From Pseudomonas leptonychotis (lineage in GTDB: Bacteria; Pseudomonadota; Gammaproteobacteria; Pseudomonadales; Pseudomonadaceae), in contig NZ_RFLV01000002.1 in the NCBI RefSeq assembly GCF_004920405.1, positions 310,001 through 374,000 on the forward strand: DNA of 64,000 nt. The letters run 5' to 3'. Positions 54,972 through 64,000 of the stretch are shown piece after piece. The position numbers were made by a program, and so were the translations under genes. Each line of letters opens with the position of its first letter. The first letter of the stretch is position 1. Below the pieces are notes generated by a model. That model was given only the letters and a program-made list of their open reading frames with translations, searched no databases and was not told the DNA's origin.

Positions 54972-56459
54972 TCAGTGCTTGTCGAATGCCGCCTCAAGCG
55001 CCTCATTGATAGTGCGCAACACCTTGATCCGAGCAAAACGCTTGTCATTGGCCTCAACCAGCGTCCAGGGTGCTATTTGCGTGCTGGTACGGTCGACCAT
55101 ATCGCCCACCGCATCGCGGTAGAGCGGCCACTTGTCGCGGTTGCGCCAGTCTTCTTCGGTGATCTTGAAACGTTTAAAGGGGATCTGTTCGCGGGCCTTG
55201 AAGCGTTCCAGCTGGGTTTGCTGATCAATCGACAGCCAAAACTTCACCAGCACCACGCCGGCTTCACTGAGCTGTTCTTCGAAGTCATTGATTTCGCCAT
55301 AGGCACGCAACCAGTCGCCTGGTGCGCAAAAACCTTCTACCCGCTCCACCAGCACCCGGCCATACCAGGAACGGTCAAATACGGTGAACTTACCTCGGGC
55401 TGGAACATGCCGCCAAAAGCGCCATAAATAGGGCTGTGCGCGCTCCTCTTCGGTCGGCGCGGCGACAGGTACGATGCGGTACTGACGCGGGTCGAGCGCA
55501 CCAATTACTCGGCGAATCGCCCCGCCCTTGCCCGCTGCATCATTCCCTTCAAACACAGCCACAAGAGAATGGCGTCGCATACGTTTGTCGCGCATCAGGC
55601 TGGAGAGCCGCGCCTGTTCAAACATCAGCTGTTCGGCGTAGAGGTCTTTTTCCAAGGCCTGGGCCATATCAAGGCTGTCGAGCAGGCCACGCTCATCCAG
55701 ACTGGATGTCAGCGGTGCCGCATGGGGGTGTGGCAGCGTTCGACTTTTCGCCTTCAGAGCCGCTTGCAAACCATCGAGAAGAATGCGCCCGACGGTCAGG
55801 CTGCGGTAATACTCATCCACGCCTTCCACCACATACCAGGGCGCGTAATCACGACTGGTGCGACGCAGTACGCGCTCACCGAATCGAACGAACTTGTCGT
55901 AGGTCTTTGACTGTTGCCAGTCCAACGGGCTGATCCGCCAACTGTGCAGCGGATCATCCTGCAACGACTTAAGACGCCCCTCCATCTGCGGCTTGGAGAG
56001 GTGGAACCAGAATTTAAAGATCAGCGTGCCCTCATCGCAGAGCATGCGTTCCAGCCCCAAGGTGGAGTCGATGGCCTGGTCGAGCACGGCATTCTTGATC
56101 CGTTTGTGCACCCGTGCCTGAAGCATCTGGCTGTACCAGTTACCGAAGAAGATGCCAATGCGTCCCTTGGGCGGCAATTGACGCCAGTAACGCCAGGCCG
56201 GTGGTCGCGCCAGCTCTTCATCCGTCTGCTGTTCAAAGGTATCGACCTGAATCAGGCGCGCATCCATCCACTCGTTAAGCAGTTTGACCGTCTCGCCTTT
56301 ACCCGCCCCCTCGATGCCATTGATCAGGATAAGCACGGCAAAACGCCCTTGCTGCTGCAACTCATACTGCGCTTCCAGAAGCGCTTCACGCAGCGCGGGA
56401 GCTTCGGCTTCGAAGGTTTCTTTATCGATATTGCGGCCGATCTCGGCGGATTCAAACAT
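54972..56459 (-). CDS. pap: Polyphosphate:AMP phosphotransferase
   Basis: A 495-residue protein with two PPK2 domains. Walker A motifs are GIEGAGKGE (48-56) in the first and GNDAAGKGG (305-313) in the second; Walker-B-like motifs are IGIFFGNWYS and FTVFDRSWYGRVLVERV. The second domain is normally the catalytic one (D and K in NDAAGKG). It makes ADP from AMP using polyphosphate (class II PPK2). I start at MFESAEIGRNIDKETF; a longer frame from 56516 lacks support. The family length is about 496. Confidence 0.94.
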   Translation of the reverse strand: MFESAEIGRNIDKETFEAEAPALREALLEAQYELQQQGRFAVLILINGIEGAGKGETVKLLNEWMDARLIQVDTFEQQTDEELARPPAWRYWRQLPPKGRIGIFFGNWYSQMLQARVHKRIKNAVLDQAIDSTLGLERMLCDEGTLIFKFWFHLSKPQMEGRLKSLQDDPLHSWRISPLDWQQSKTYDKFVRFGERVLRRTSRDYAPWYVVEGVDEYYRSLTVGRILLDGLQAALKAKSRTLPHPHAAPLTSSLDERGLLDSLDMAQALEKDLYAEQLMFEQARLSSLMRDKRMRRHSLVAVFEGNDAAGKGGAIRRVIGALDPRQYRIVPVAAPTEEERAQPYLWRFWRHVPARGKFTVFDRSWYGRVLVERVEGFCAPGDWLRAYGEINDFEEQLSEAGVVLVKFWLSIDQQTQLERFKAREQIPFKRFKITEEDWRNRDKWPLYRDAVGDMVDRTSTQIAPWTLVEANDKRFARIKVLRTINEALEAAFDKH

Positions 56460-56533
56460 GGCCAACTCCCTGACAATATCGTGTGAGCCTAGCGGATAGG
56501 CCGTGGCATTGGCCAAGCTATTGCGCTATTCGC

Positions 56534-56842
56534 TTAACGCCGGGTGATCAGCCCTTGTTTGGCTACGCGCGTCAGCTGGCGCACGGTTTCATCCAGCTGC
56601 TCGGTGGTTGGCGCCTGGATCACCGCCATATCGAAGTGATTACTGGCAAATCGCGCCAGAGATTCACCATCGTGGACAAAATTGATCAGAAAGGTCCGCG
56701 GGCCCGGCCAGCGCTTTGGCCAGCCGTCGAGATAACGCAGCAGCGTCGGCTGATGGCTGCCGCCCAGGAGGATTCTCGGATTGCGCAGGATCAGCCCGGA
56801 AGTAATCGGGGCCAGACGAATAAGCGGTTGGGGACAGTGCAT
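56534..56842 (-). CDS. Conserved small Pseudomonas protein upstream of pap
   Basis: A 102-residue protein (MHCPQPLIRLAPITSGLILR at the start). I do not recognise a domain. It looks coding because it lies on the same strand right before pap, has a GGCGGAGACATATCG-type leader (GGAGA), and resembles a small gene I recall next to the corresponding gene in P. aeruginosa. NPRILLGGSHQPTLLRYLDGW and GPRTFLINFVHDGES look like a folded unit. No known function. Confidence 0.7.
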   Translation of the reverse strand: MHCPQPLIRLAPITSGLILRNPRILLGGSHQPTLLRYLDGWPKRWPGPRTFLINFVHDGESLARFASNHFDMAVIQAPTTEQLDETVRQLTRVAKQGLITRR

Positions 56843-58332
<1,490 letters not shown>

Positions 58333-58439
58333 CGGATTCGCCAAGGGCTTTCATACAGCCCTTGGCGCTTTCATGTGGTCCATCACGCCGCAACTGTTCA
58401 CCCGAAGCTGCCTAACCCGAAGCAGCCTAAAGAGTGCCC

Positions 58440-59465
58440 GTGAAAAAACTTCTGTTGCTGTCCCCGCTGCTGTTCGCCGTATGCCTGGCTCTGGCGCTTT
58501 ACCTGCAACCCATGGATATCCCCGCACAACTCGGCCTACATACGCCTCAACCTGCGCGGGTAAATACCGATACCCAACGAACCCCAGCCAACCCAAACAG
58601 CCCGCACAGTGCGGCTGAGCCACTTAAAACCCTACCCGCCTCATTCGCCGGAACCTCGGTGGACGGCGTCTTTCGCCTGGATGCCGATGGCAACCTGCTG
58701 ATCAGCGAAGACATCCGACGCATCTTCGATTATTTCCTTGCCGCAGTGGGTGAAGAGCCACTGCGGACCAGTGTTGAGCGGCTACGCGCCTATATCACGG
58801 CGCAATTGCCGGCCACTGCACGGGAACAGGCCCTGGCCCTGCTCAACCAATACCTCGACTACAAGCGCGAACTGGTGCTGCTTGAACGCGACCTGCCGCA
58901 AATGGCCAACCTGGATGCCTTGCGCCAACGTGAAGCTGCCGTACGGGCGCTGCGCGCGCGCCTGTTTGATACGCAGACCCAGCAAGCGTTCTTCGCCCGC
59001 GAAGAAGCCTACAACCAGTTCACCCTACAGCGCCTGGCAATACTGCATGACAACCAGCTGGACGACGCGGGCAAAGCCTCTGCCGTCGACCAACTGCGCA
59101 ACAGCCTGCCCGCCGAGATGCAAGACACGGTATTACCGCAACTGCAGAATGAACTACGCCAGCAGACCGCGCAGTTACAGGCCGCCGGCGCCAAGCCCGA
59201 GCAGATTCGCCAGCTGCGCCAGCAACTGGTCGGCGCCCAAGCCACTCAGCGGCTCGAAGTACTCGACCAGCAGCGCTTGACCTGGAAGAAACGTATCGCG
59301 CGCTACAGCAGTGATAAAGCCGCCATCGAGAACAACCCCGGCATGAGTGCCGGCGACAAGCGCGCAGCCATTGCTCAGCTGGCGGCGGAAAACTTCGATG
59401 AGCGCGAACAACTGCGTTTAGAGGCCGCCGAACAGTTGGCAGCGCAAAACAAACCACAACCCTGA
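58440..59465 (+). CDS. lifO: Lipase-specific foldase (Lif)
   Basis: A 341-residue membrane-anchored steric chaperone. An N-terminal membrane anchor (about residues 1-20) is followed by an alanine/proline-rich linker and the folding domain. It carries the Lif motif in [16 protein letters not shown] and a long helical region after LARE-like repeats. It acts in the periplasm on the lipase encoded just before it. The GTG at 58440 has AAGAG seven bases upstream; another GTG at 58434 is in frame but less well placed. Confidence 0.94.
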   Translation: MKKLLLLSPLLFAVCLALALYLQPMDIPAQLGLHTPQPARVNTDTQRTPANPNSPHSAAEPLKTLPASFAGTSVDGVFRLDADGNLLISEDIRRIFDYFLAAVGEEPLRTSVERLRAYITAQLPATAREQALALLNQYLDYKRELVLLERDLPQMANLDALRQREAAVRALRARLFDTQTQQAFFAREEAYNQFTLQRLAILHDNQLDDAGKASAVDQLRNSLPAEMQDTVLPQLQNELRQQTAQLQAAGAKPEQIRQLRQQLVGAQATQRLEVLDQQRLTWKKRIARYSSDKAAIENNPGMSAGDKRAAIAQLAAENFDEREQLRLEAAEQLAAQNKPQP

Positions 59466-59470
59466 AATGC

Positions 59471-59497
59471 AAAAAGCCCACTCGAGGTGGGCTTTTT
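59471..59497. terminator. Bidirectional terminator after the foldase gene
   Basis: AAAAA-GCCCAC-N5-GTGGGC-TTTTT, a 6-bp stem with A and T tracts on either side, between the convergent lifO and DoxX genes. Confidence 0.9.
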
Positions 59498-59524
59498 GCA
59501 GGCTGCTGCCGAATCGTTTAACGC

Positions 59525-59959
59525 TTAACCGGCGATGCGCTTATCCAGCGACAACTTACCAGCACCTTCAATCATGATCGCAACACTGATCGCCAAGAGC
59601 GCCAGGGCGAACTCATAACCGTTGTTGCTCATAAAGAAGCCATTGGCCAGGTGCACAGTGGCAATCGCTACCACCATGGTCAGCGCCAAGACCGCAGCAG
59701 CTGGACGCGCCAGTAGACCGATAATCAGGGCCAACCCACCGAAGAACTCGGCGCTGCCCGCCATCAGAGCCAACAGGTAGCCTGGCGCCAAGCCAATGCT
59801 TTCCATCCACTGGCCAACCCCCTCCAAACCGTAACCGCCAAACCAGCCAAACAACTTCTGCGCGCCGTGGGCGGCGAAGGTGATACCGGCGATGATGCGC
59901 AATACGGTCAGGCCATAGCCTGCTTGAGTCGCAACAACAGATTTGATCAGAGCGTTCAT
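59525..59959 (-). CDS. DoxX family membrane protein
   Basis: A 144-residue protein with four membrane segments and the DoxX pattern LRIIAGITFAAHGAQKLFGWFGG. I start at MNALIKSVVATQAG (59959), with AAGGA upstream. The family is involved in redox or sulfur-related membrane functions in a few cases; none can be assigned here. Confidence 0.9.
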   Translation of the reverse strand: MNALIKSVVATQAGYGLTVLRIIAGITFAAHGAQKLFGWFGGYGLEGVGQWMESIGLAPGYLLALMAGSAEFFGGLALIIGLLARPAAAVLALTMVVAIATVHLANGFFMSNNGYEFALALLAISVAIMIEGAGKLSLDKRIAG

Positions 59960-60107
59960 GTGCAGCAGTCCTTGTAGTTGGGAGGTGATGGCGTGAAGAT
60001 TAAACCAATTAACCAATATTTAAAGCCGATAAAATCGCTTTTAAGTATCGAAAATACTAATTAATTTACAGCCCCGCTCCGCGCTAACAGGTAACTTCAA
60101 CGGACTG

Positions 60108-61493
60108 TTAAGGCTCCAGCAGATAGCGCTCGCGATCATAGGCAAGGTAGTACTTATTCACGCTATTGACATAGCTCACCACGCCCATGCCCATCTGCTC
60201 CATCGCCACCCGTTCGACCTGAAAGAACCATTGATTGGGGTTTAGGCCGCGTCTACGCGCCTCCGCACGCAGGCTTTGCACCCGTTGCGGCCCCATGTTG
60301 TAGCCGGCCAGGATAAAGGCCATGCGCTCGCGTTCGTTGAGCTGCGGGCTATTGAAGTAGTTGCGGCGAATCATTGCCAGGTACTTGGCGCTGGCCTGCA
60401 CATTGTTGTCCAGTACGTTGACGTTACTAACACCGACGCTACGCGCAGCCGCCGGCGTGATCTGCATCAGCCCGGTGGCGCCACCAGCGCCTCGCGCAGC
60501 TGGATTGAGGGTCGATTCCTTGAAAGCCAATGCAGCCAGGGCCAGCCAGTCGAAATCATGCTGAGTGGCGTAACGTTGCAGTACCGGGCGCACTTTTTCC
60601 AAGCGCTGACGCTCGGTGCGGCCCAGCGGGTAATGCACTTTGTACAAGCGCCGGTAAACACGCTGGAACGCCGCATCTTGATCCGCCGGGTCACGGTAAC
60701 CTTTGAGGAATCGATCAATGCTGGCGCCCAGCATTGGCGTGTCGCGACGCACATACCAACGCATGTCACCGTCGTTCGCCAATTGCAGGTGGCGGTCCAG
60801 CCGCAGCTTGGGCATCACCTTGGCCCAACGCTCGGCAATCGGTTGCTCAACCGCCGTTACGCTGAAGATACCGGCCTGGACCATTTCCAGCACATCCTCG
60901 ACCGCCAGAGTCGGGTCAACCCATTCGATGATAATGGGTGAACGTTTGCTCGCGATCAGCCGCTGGTTAACGGCGCGTATTGCGTCCCCCGCCACACTGC
61001 CTGCAGGCAAGGCCAGGCTGCGCCCGGAGAGTTGCTCGAGGTTCTGGTAACGGCGGTTACCCTGTTTGGCGACGATAATCAGCGGCACATTGCTGCGAAT
61101 GGCCGCACTGGCACTGAGTTTGCTGCCAGGCGGAATATTGAGAAGCTCTCCGGGGGCAACCAAATCGCCTTCACCCCGTTGCAGGGCGGCCAGCAGCTGG
61201 TCTTTGGCACGGGGAATGACTTTCAGCTTAAGCGTGCGGCCATCACGTGAGTTGCGGTTGAGGTATTGCTCGAAGGCGCGCATGCGCTGGTACTCGATGC
61301 CAATGCTCTGACCTTTGACCTCGCCAGAGCTGTTACGGCTCTGGTTAACCAGCACGCGCAACTCACCACTGCTGCGAATACTTGCCAGGTCACGGGCGGC
61401 CTTGGGCTGCTCTACTTCCAGCGGGCCAGCCACGCGCGCCACCGCTGTGCAGGACAGCAGCAATAGGCAGCAGGTGAACAGCACTCGCAACAT
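60108..61493 (-). CDS. MltF-like membrane-bound lytic transglycosylase
   Basis: A 461-residue protein. A signal sequence ends at a lipobox-like LLSC (C15). Residues 38-265 are a substrate-binding-protein-like (SBP family 3) domain. Residues 295-461 are a lytic transglycosylase domain with catalytic E326 in AFKESTLNP, followed by GATGLMQITPAAA and the AGYNMGPQRV loop. It cleaves peptidoglycan. The ATG at 61493 has GGAG six bases upstream. It is smaller than E. coli MltF (about 518) but keeps both domains. Confidence 0.88.
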   Translation of the reverse strand: MLRVLFTCCLLLLSCTAVARVAGPLEVEQPKAARDLASIRSSGELRVLVNQSRNSSGEVKGQSIGIEYQRMRAFEQYLNRNSRDGRTLKLKVIPRAKDQLLAALQRGEGDLVAPGELLNIPPGSKLSASAAIRSNVPLIIVAKQGNRRYQNLEQLSGRSLALPAGSVAGDAIRAVNQRLIASKRSPIIIEWVDPTLAVEDVLEMVQAGIFSVTAVEQPIAERWAKVMPKLRLDRHLQLANDGDMRWYVRRDTPMLGASIDRFLKGYRDPADQDAAFQRVYRRLYKVHYPLGRTERQRLEKVRPVLQRYATQHDFDWLALAALAFKESTLNPAARGAGGATGLMQITPAAARSVGVSNVNVLDNNVQASAKYLAMIRRNYFNSPQLNERERMAFILAGYNMGPQRVQSLRAEARRRGLNPNQWFFQVERVAMEQMGMGVVSYVNSVNKYYLAYDRERYLLEP

Positions 61494-61728
61494 CAAGGCT
61501 CCAGTGCAAAATTGACGGCCAGATCAATGCAGCTGCTCGTCTGAACAGGCTACGTGCAAGGCAACTGACCCCTCGCGCGGGGCGCGGAGGTTCGCACAGC
61601 CCGACCGCGGATACCAGCCAACAATCATACGCAACATCACGTACAGGCTTTAAGTAGCTGTATTTGTTGACTTTTAATCTATTCAAAAAGCTCTGCTATG
61701 CTGCCCAATCAATTCAGCAGGTAGCACC

Positions 61729-62547
61729 ATGCAGCTCATCGACATCGGCGTCAATCTGACCCACCCAAGCTTTGCCGAACAACGCGAAGCACTCCTCGAC
61801 CGCGCCTACGCGGCAGGCATCCAACAAATGCTGCTGACCGGCACCAGCCTCAATGAAAGCCAGCATGCCCTGCAGCTCTGTCAGCAGCTGGATGACAGCG
61901 CTGAGCGCTTGTTCAGCACCGCCGGCATTCATCCCCACGATGCCAGCAGCTGGAACAGTGACAGCTACGCAGAACTCAAGGCCCTGCTGGCCGCCCCCAG
62001 GGTGCGTGCAGTGGGCGAATGTGGGCTGGATTTCAACCGCGACTTTTCACCTAGGCCGCAACAGGAGCTCGTGCTAGAGCAACAGCTGGCCCTGGCGGTT
62101 GAGCTACAGCTGCCAGTATTCCTGCATGAGCGCGATGCTGATGAGCGCCTACTGGCCATCCTGCGCCATTACCGTGACCAACTACCGGCAGCCGTGGTGC
62201 ATTGCTTCACGGGGGAAAAGCGCGCGCTGTTCAACTACCTGGACATGGACCTGCACATCGGCATCACCGGTTGGATCTGCGACGAACGCCGCGGCAGCCA
62301 CTTGCACCCACTGGTCAAGGAAATCCCCAGAGGCCGGTTGATGCTAGAAAGTGATGCGCCGTTCCTGCTACCCCGCAGCCTGCGGCCGAAGCCTAAGAAT
62401 GGTCGAAATGAGCCGGCCTTTCTCTTCGAGGTATTGCGTGAAGTGGCGCTGCACCGAGGTGAAACCGAGCAGGTACTGGCAGCCCATACCAGCGCTGCGG
62501 CTCAGGCCTTCTTCAACCTGCCTGCATTCAAGGGCGCTGCCAGCTAG
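61729..62547 (+). CDS. tatD: TatD-family deoxyribonuclease
   Basis: A 272-residue metal-dependent hydrolase of the TatD proper group. Motifs are [63 protein letters not shown] and [10 protein letters not shown]. Its known activity is 3'-5' exonuclease on DNA or RNA in repair. Despite the name it is not linked to tatABC here. ATG after a short AT-rich promoter-like stretch. Confidence 0.94.
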   Translation: MQLIDIGVNLTHPSFAEQREALLDRAYAAGIQQMLLTGTSLNESQHALQLCQQLDDSAERLFSTAGIHPHDASSWNSDSYAELKALLAAPRVRAVGECGLDFNRDFSPRPQQELVLEQQLALAVELQLPVFLHERDADERLLAILRHYRDQLPAAVVHCFTGEKRALFNYLDMDLHIGITGWICDERRGSHLHPLVKEIPRGRLMLESDAPFLLPRSLRPKPKNGRNEPAFLFEVLREVALHRGETEQVLAAHTSAAAQAFFNLPAFKGAAS

Positions 62548-62661
62548 CGTCCAAAAGCACGGAGCCGGCAGGCTTGTTGATAAGGATCAATAGATCCACT
62601 GTGAGGCCGGGCGATACTACTGGCACTTTGCCAAGCCTTCACCTCACACAGAGACACCAGC

Positions 62662-64000
62662 ATGGGCCATTGGATCAGCGACCTTTCCCTGAAGTACAAA
62701 TTCTGGGCCGTAAATGCCGTAGCCTTCTTTACCACGCTGCTACTGGTGCTCTATGCGCTGCATCTGGAGCAGCAGGTGCATCACGCCGCCGCCAAGCAAG
62801 CCGCGCAGCAGCAGGCACGGTTATTAAGCCAATGGTCGCCGGAGCAGGCCTTGCCGAAAGCCAACAATCTGCTGAGCTTTGCCAGCGGGCAGACGCCACG
62901 CTTGTCGGATAATCAGGGCAGTGCCCTGGCCAACGCACGCGGCTGGGTCGATTTTAATGGCAGCGCGGGGCTGATCGGTGCCGAAGTCATCGTCCGCAAA
63001 GACGGCCAACGCCTGGCCATCACCGCTTCGGCGCCGAGTCTGCTCGAGGTGTTTTTCGACCATGCACCGCGTTATGCCTTGGTCGTCGCGCTATTGATGT
63101 TGCTGTTGCTGGCGGCATCACAGTTGTTGATTCGCTTTCTGCTAAGCCACCTCAACACCCTCAAGGACGTGATGCTGCAGGTGGAAAAGAGCGGTGATCT
63201 CAGCGCCCGAGTGCCTCTGAACTGCAAAGATGAAGTGGGCCAGATGGCCAGCGCCTTCAATGCCATGCAGGCCGGCTATCAACGGGTGGTCGGTATCGTC
63301 GCTCAGTCGGCGGCGCAGCTGGATGAAGGTGCCGAACGCCTGGCCGGCAATATGCGCGATGTGCGCCAGGGCATGCTCGAACAGCAGTGTGAAACCGAAC
63401 AGGCGGCCACGGCCATCAACGAGATGTCCGCCACCGTGCACCATATTGCTGAGCACACGGCCGACACCCGCGACCAATCAAAGAACGCCGAGCACCTAGC
63501 GCGCAGCGGCCAGCAGGCGGTCAACCGCGTGAGCCTGTCGATCTCCGGGCTGTCCAGCGGCGTGCAACAAACCGCGCAGATGATCGAACAGCTAGCGGTC
63601 GACAGCCAGAAGATCGGCAGCGTGGTCAGTGAGATTCATGGCATCGCCGAACAGACTAACCTGCTCGCGCTCAATGCAGCGATTGAAGCCGCCCGCGCTG
63701 GCGAAATGGGCCGCGGTTTTGCCGTGGTGGCCGATGAAGTACGCAACCTGGCCAAGCGCGTACAAGACTCCACCGACGTTATTACCCAGATGATCAACAC
63801 TCTGCAAAGCGGCACCCGCGATGCCGTAGACTTTATGCAGGACAGCTCGATCAAGGCCGATGAGTGCGTAAAGCAGGCCGGTGAAGCCGGTCAGGCGCTG
63901 GTGGCGATCACCGAATCCGTGGCGCATATGCGTGAAAGCAATACACAGATCGCTGTAGCGGCGCAGCAGCAGAGCCAGGTGGCCGAAGAGATGAGCCGCG
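62662..64000 (+). CDS. Methyl-accepting chemotaxis protein, 3' end off window
   Basis: A chemoreceptor starting [20 protein letters not shown]. The first 446 codons lie in the window and the frame is open at the edge. A first membrane segment (about 14-33) is followed by a short periplasmic part of about 100 residues, a second membrane segment near 138-155, HAMP ([21 protein letters not shown]) and the signalling domain with [21 protein letters not shown] and [13 protein letters not shown]. The short sensor differs from the two other chemoreceptors in the window. It follows tatD by 114 bases. Confidence 0.92.
   Translation, partial: MGHWISDLSLKYKFWAVNAVAFFTTLLLVLYALHLEQQVHHAAAKQAAQQQARLLSQWSPEQALPKANNLLSFASGQTPRLSDNQGSALANARGWVDFNGSAGLIGAEVIVRKDGQRLAITASAPSLLEVFFDHAPRYALVVALLMLLLLAASQLLIRFLLSHLNTLKDVMLQVEKSGDLSARVPLNCKDEVGQMASAFNAMQAGYQRVVGIVAQSAAQLDEGAERLAGNMRDVRQGMLEQQCETEQAATAINEMSATVHHIAEHTADTRDQSKNAEHLARSGQQAVNRVSLSISGLSSGVQQTAQMIEQLAVDSQKIGSVVSEIHGIAEQTNLLALNAAIEAARAGEMGRGFAVVADEVRNLAKRVQDSTDVITQMINTLQSGTRDAVDFMQDSSIKADECVKQAGEAGQALVAITESVAHMRESNTQIAVAAQQQSQVAEEMSR

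Noticed and set aside
61668..61728. Sigma-70 promoter before tatD from TTGACT and TATGCT
   Set aside because: The spacing between the two hexamers is about 24 bases, too long for a normal promoter, so I did not list it.

Overview
The window looks like a chromosomal segment of a Pseudomonas species. The evidence is the complete aotJ-aotQ-aotM-aotO-aotP-argR arginine operon, phhRABC, a lipase with its dedicated foldase, REP sequences of the GTAGGAGCGGGC type, and protein sequences that read like Pseudomonas orthologues throughout. Gene order recalls the PA0854-PA0893 stretch of P. aeruginosa (from memory, not checked by search). A glucosylglycerol-type osmolyte gene and a Shewanella-like homogentisate operon suggest a brackish, marine or plant-associated lineage rather than P. 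aeruginosa itself. No tRNA, rRNA, CRISPR array, prophage or insertion sequence was seen.

Layout. 1-5.1 kb (minus): arginine/ornithine ABC uptake operon ending in argR, which is cut by the window edge, with a candidate ArgR operator upstream of aotJ. 5.4-7.4 kb (minus): acsA, with twin palindromes upstream. 7.5-14.0 kb: a dicarboxylate-type TRAP transporter (dctPQM) behind a LysR gene, and a divergent pair encoding a CaiB-type CoA-transferase and an HMG-CoA-lyase-like enzyme. Three TTCG-N7-CGAA sites tie the two arms together. 14.3-18.4 kb: a membrane-protein pair and a three-lipoprotein CsgG operon. 18.4-22.6 kb: phhR and the divergent phhABC. 22.7-27.9 kb: DUF2254 protein, an MFS carrier and a fused phosphatase/GT20 synthase (ggpPS-like). 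27.9-33.6 kb: small enzymes, arfB, ccoG and a MocR-like regulator. 34-39 kb: two chemoreceptors flanking a frameshifted YdjM-like gene. 39.3-45.0 kb (minus): hpd, short-form hmgA, fahA, maiA and an NSS transporter. 45.4-49.7 kb (minus): DUF2059, BolA, trhO, DsbA-like and ABC exporter genes. 49.8-53.6 kb: DUF2804, fumC, a flavodoxin-fold reductase and a small DUF6316 protein. 53.7-56.8 kb (minus): thiolase, polyphosphate:AMP phosphotransferase and a small protein. 57.4-64 kb: lipase, foldase, DoxX, a lytic transglycosylase, tatD and a third chemoreceptor cut by the window edge.

How the parts work together. PhhA/PhhB/PhhC and Hpd/HmgA/MaiA/FahA make a complete route from phenylalanine through tyrosine and homogentisate to fumarate and acetoacetate. 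PhhR-type boxes lie in front of both phhA and hpd, and fumC would take fumarate onward. The TRAP/CoA-transferase/lyase module would import a branched C5-C6 dicarboxylate, activate it and cleave it to acetyl-CoA plus a ketoacid, next to acsA. The most interesting points are this LysR-linked module with its matching operators, the unusual homogentisate operon riddled with repeats, the fused osmolyte synthase with its carrier, and a sigma-54 promoter in front of the lipase.
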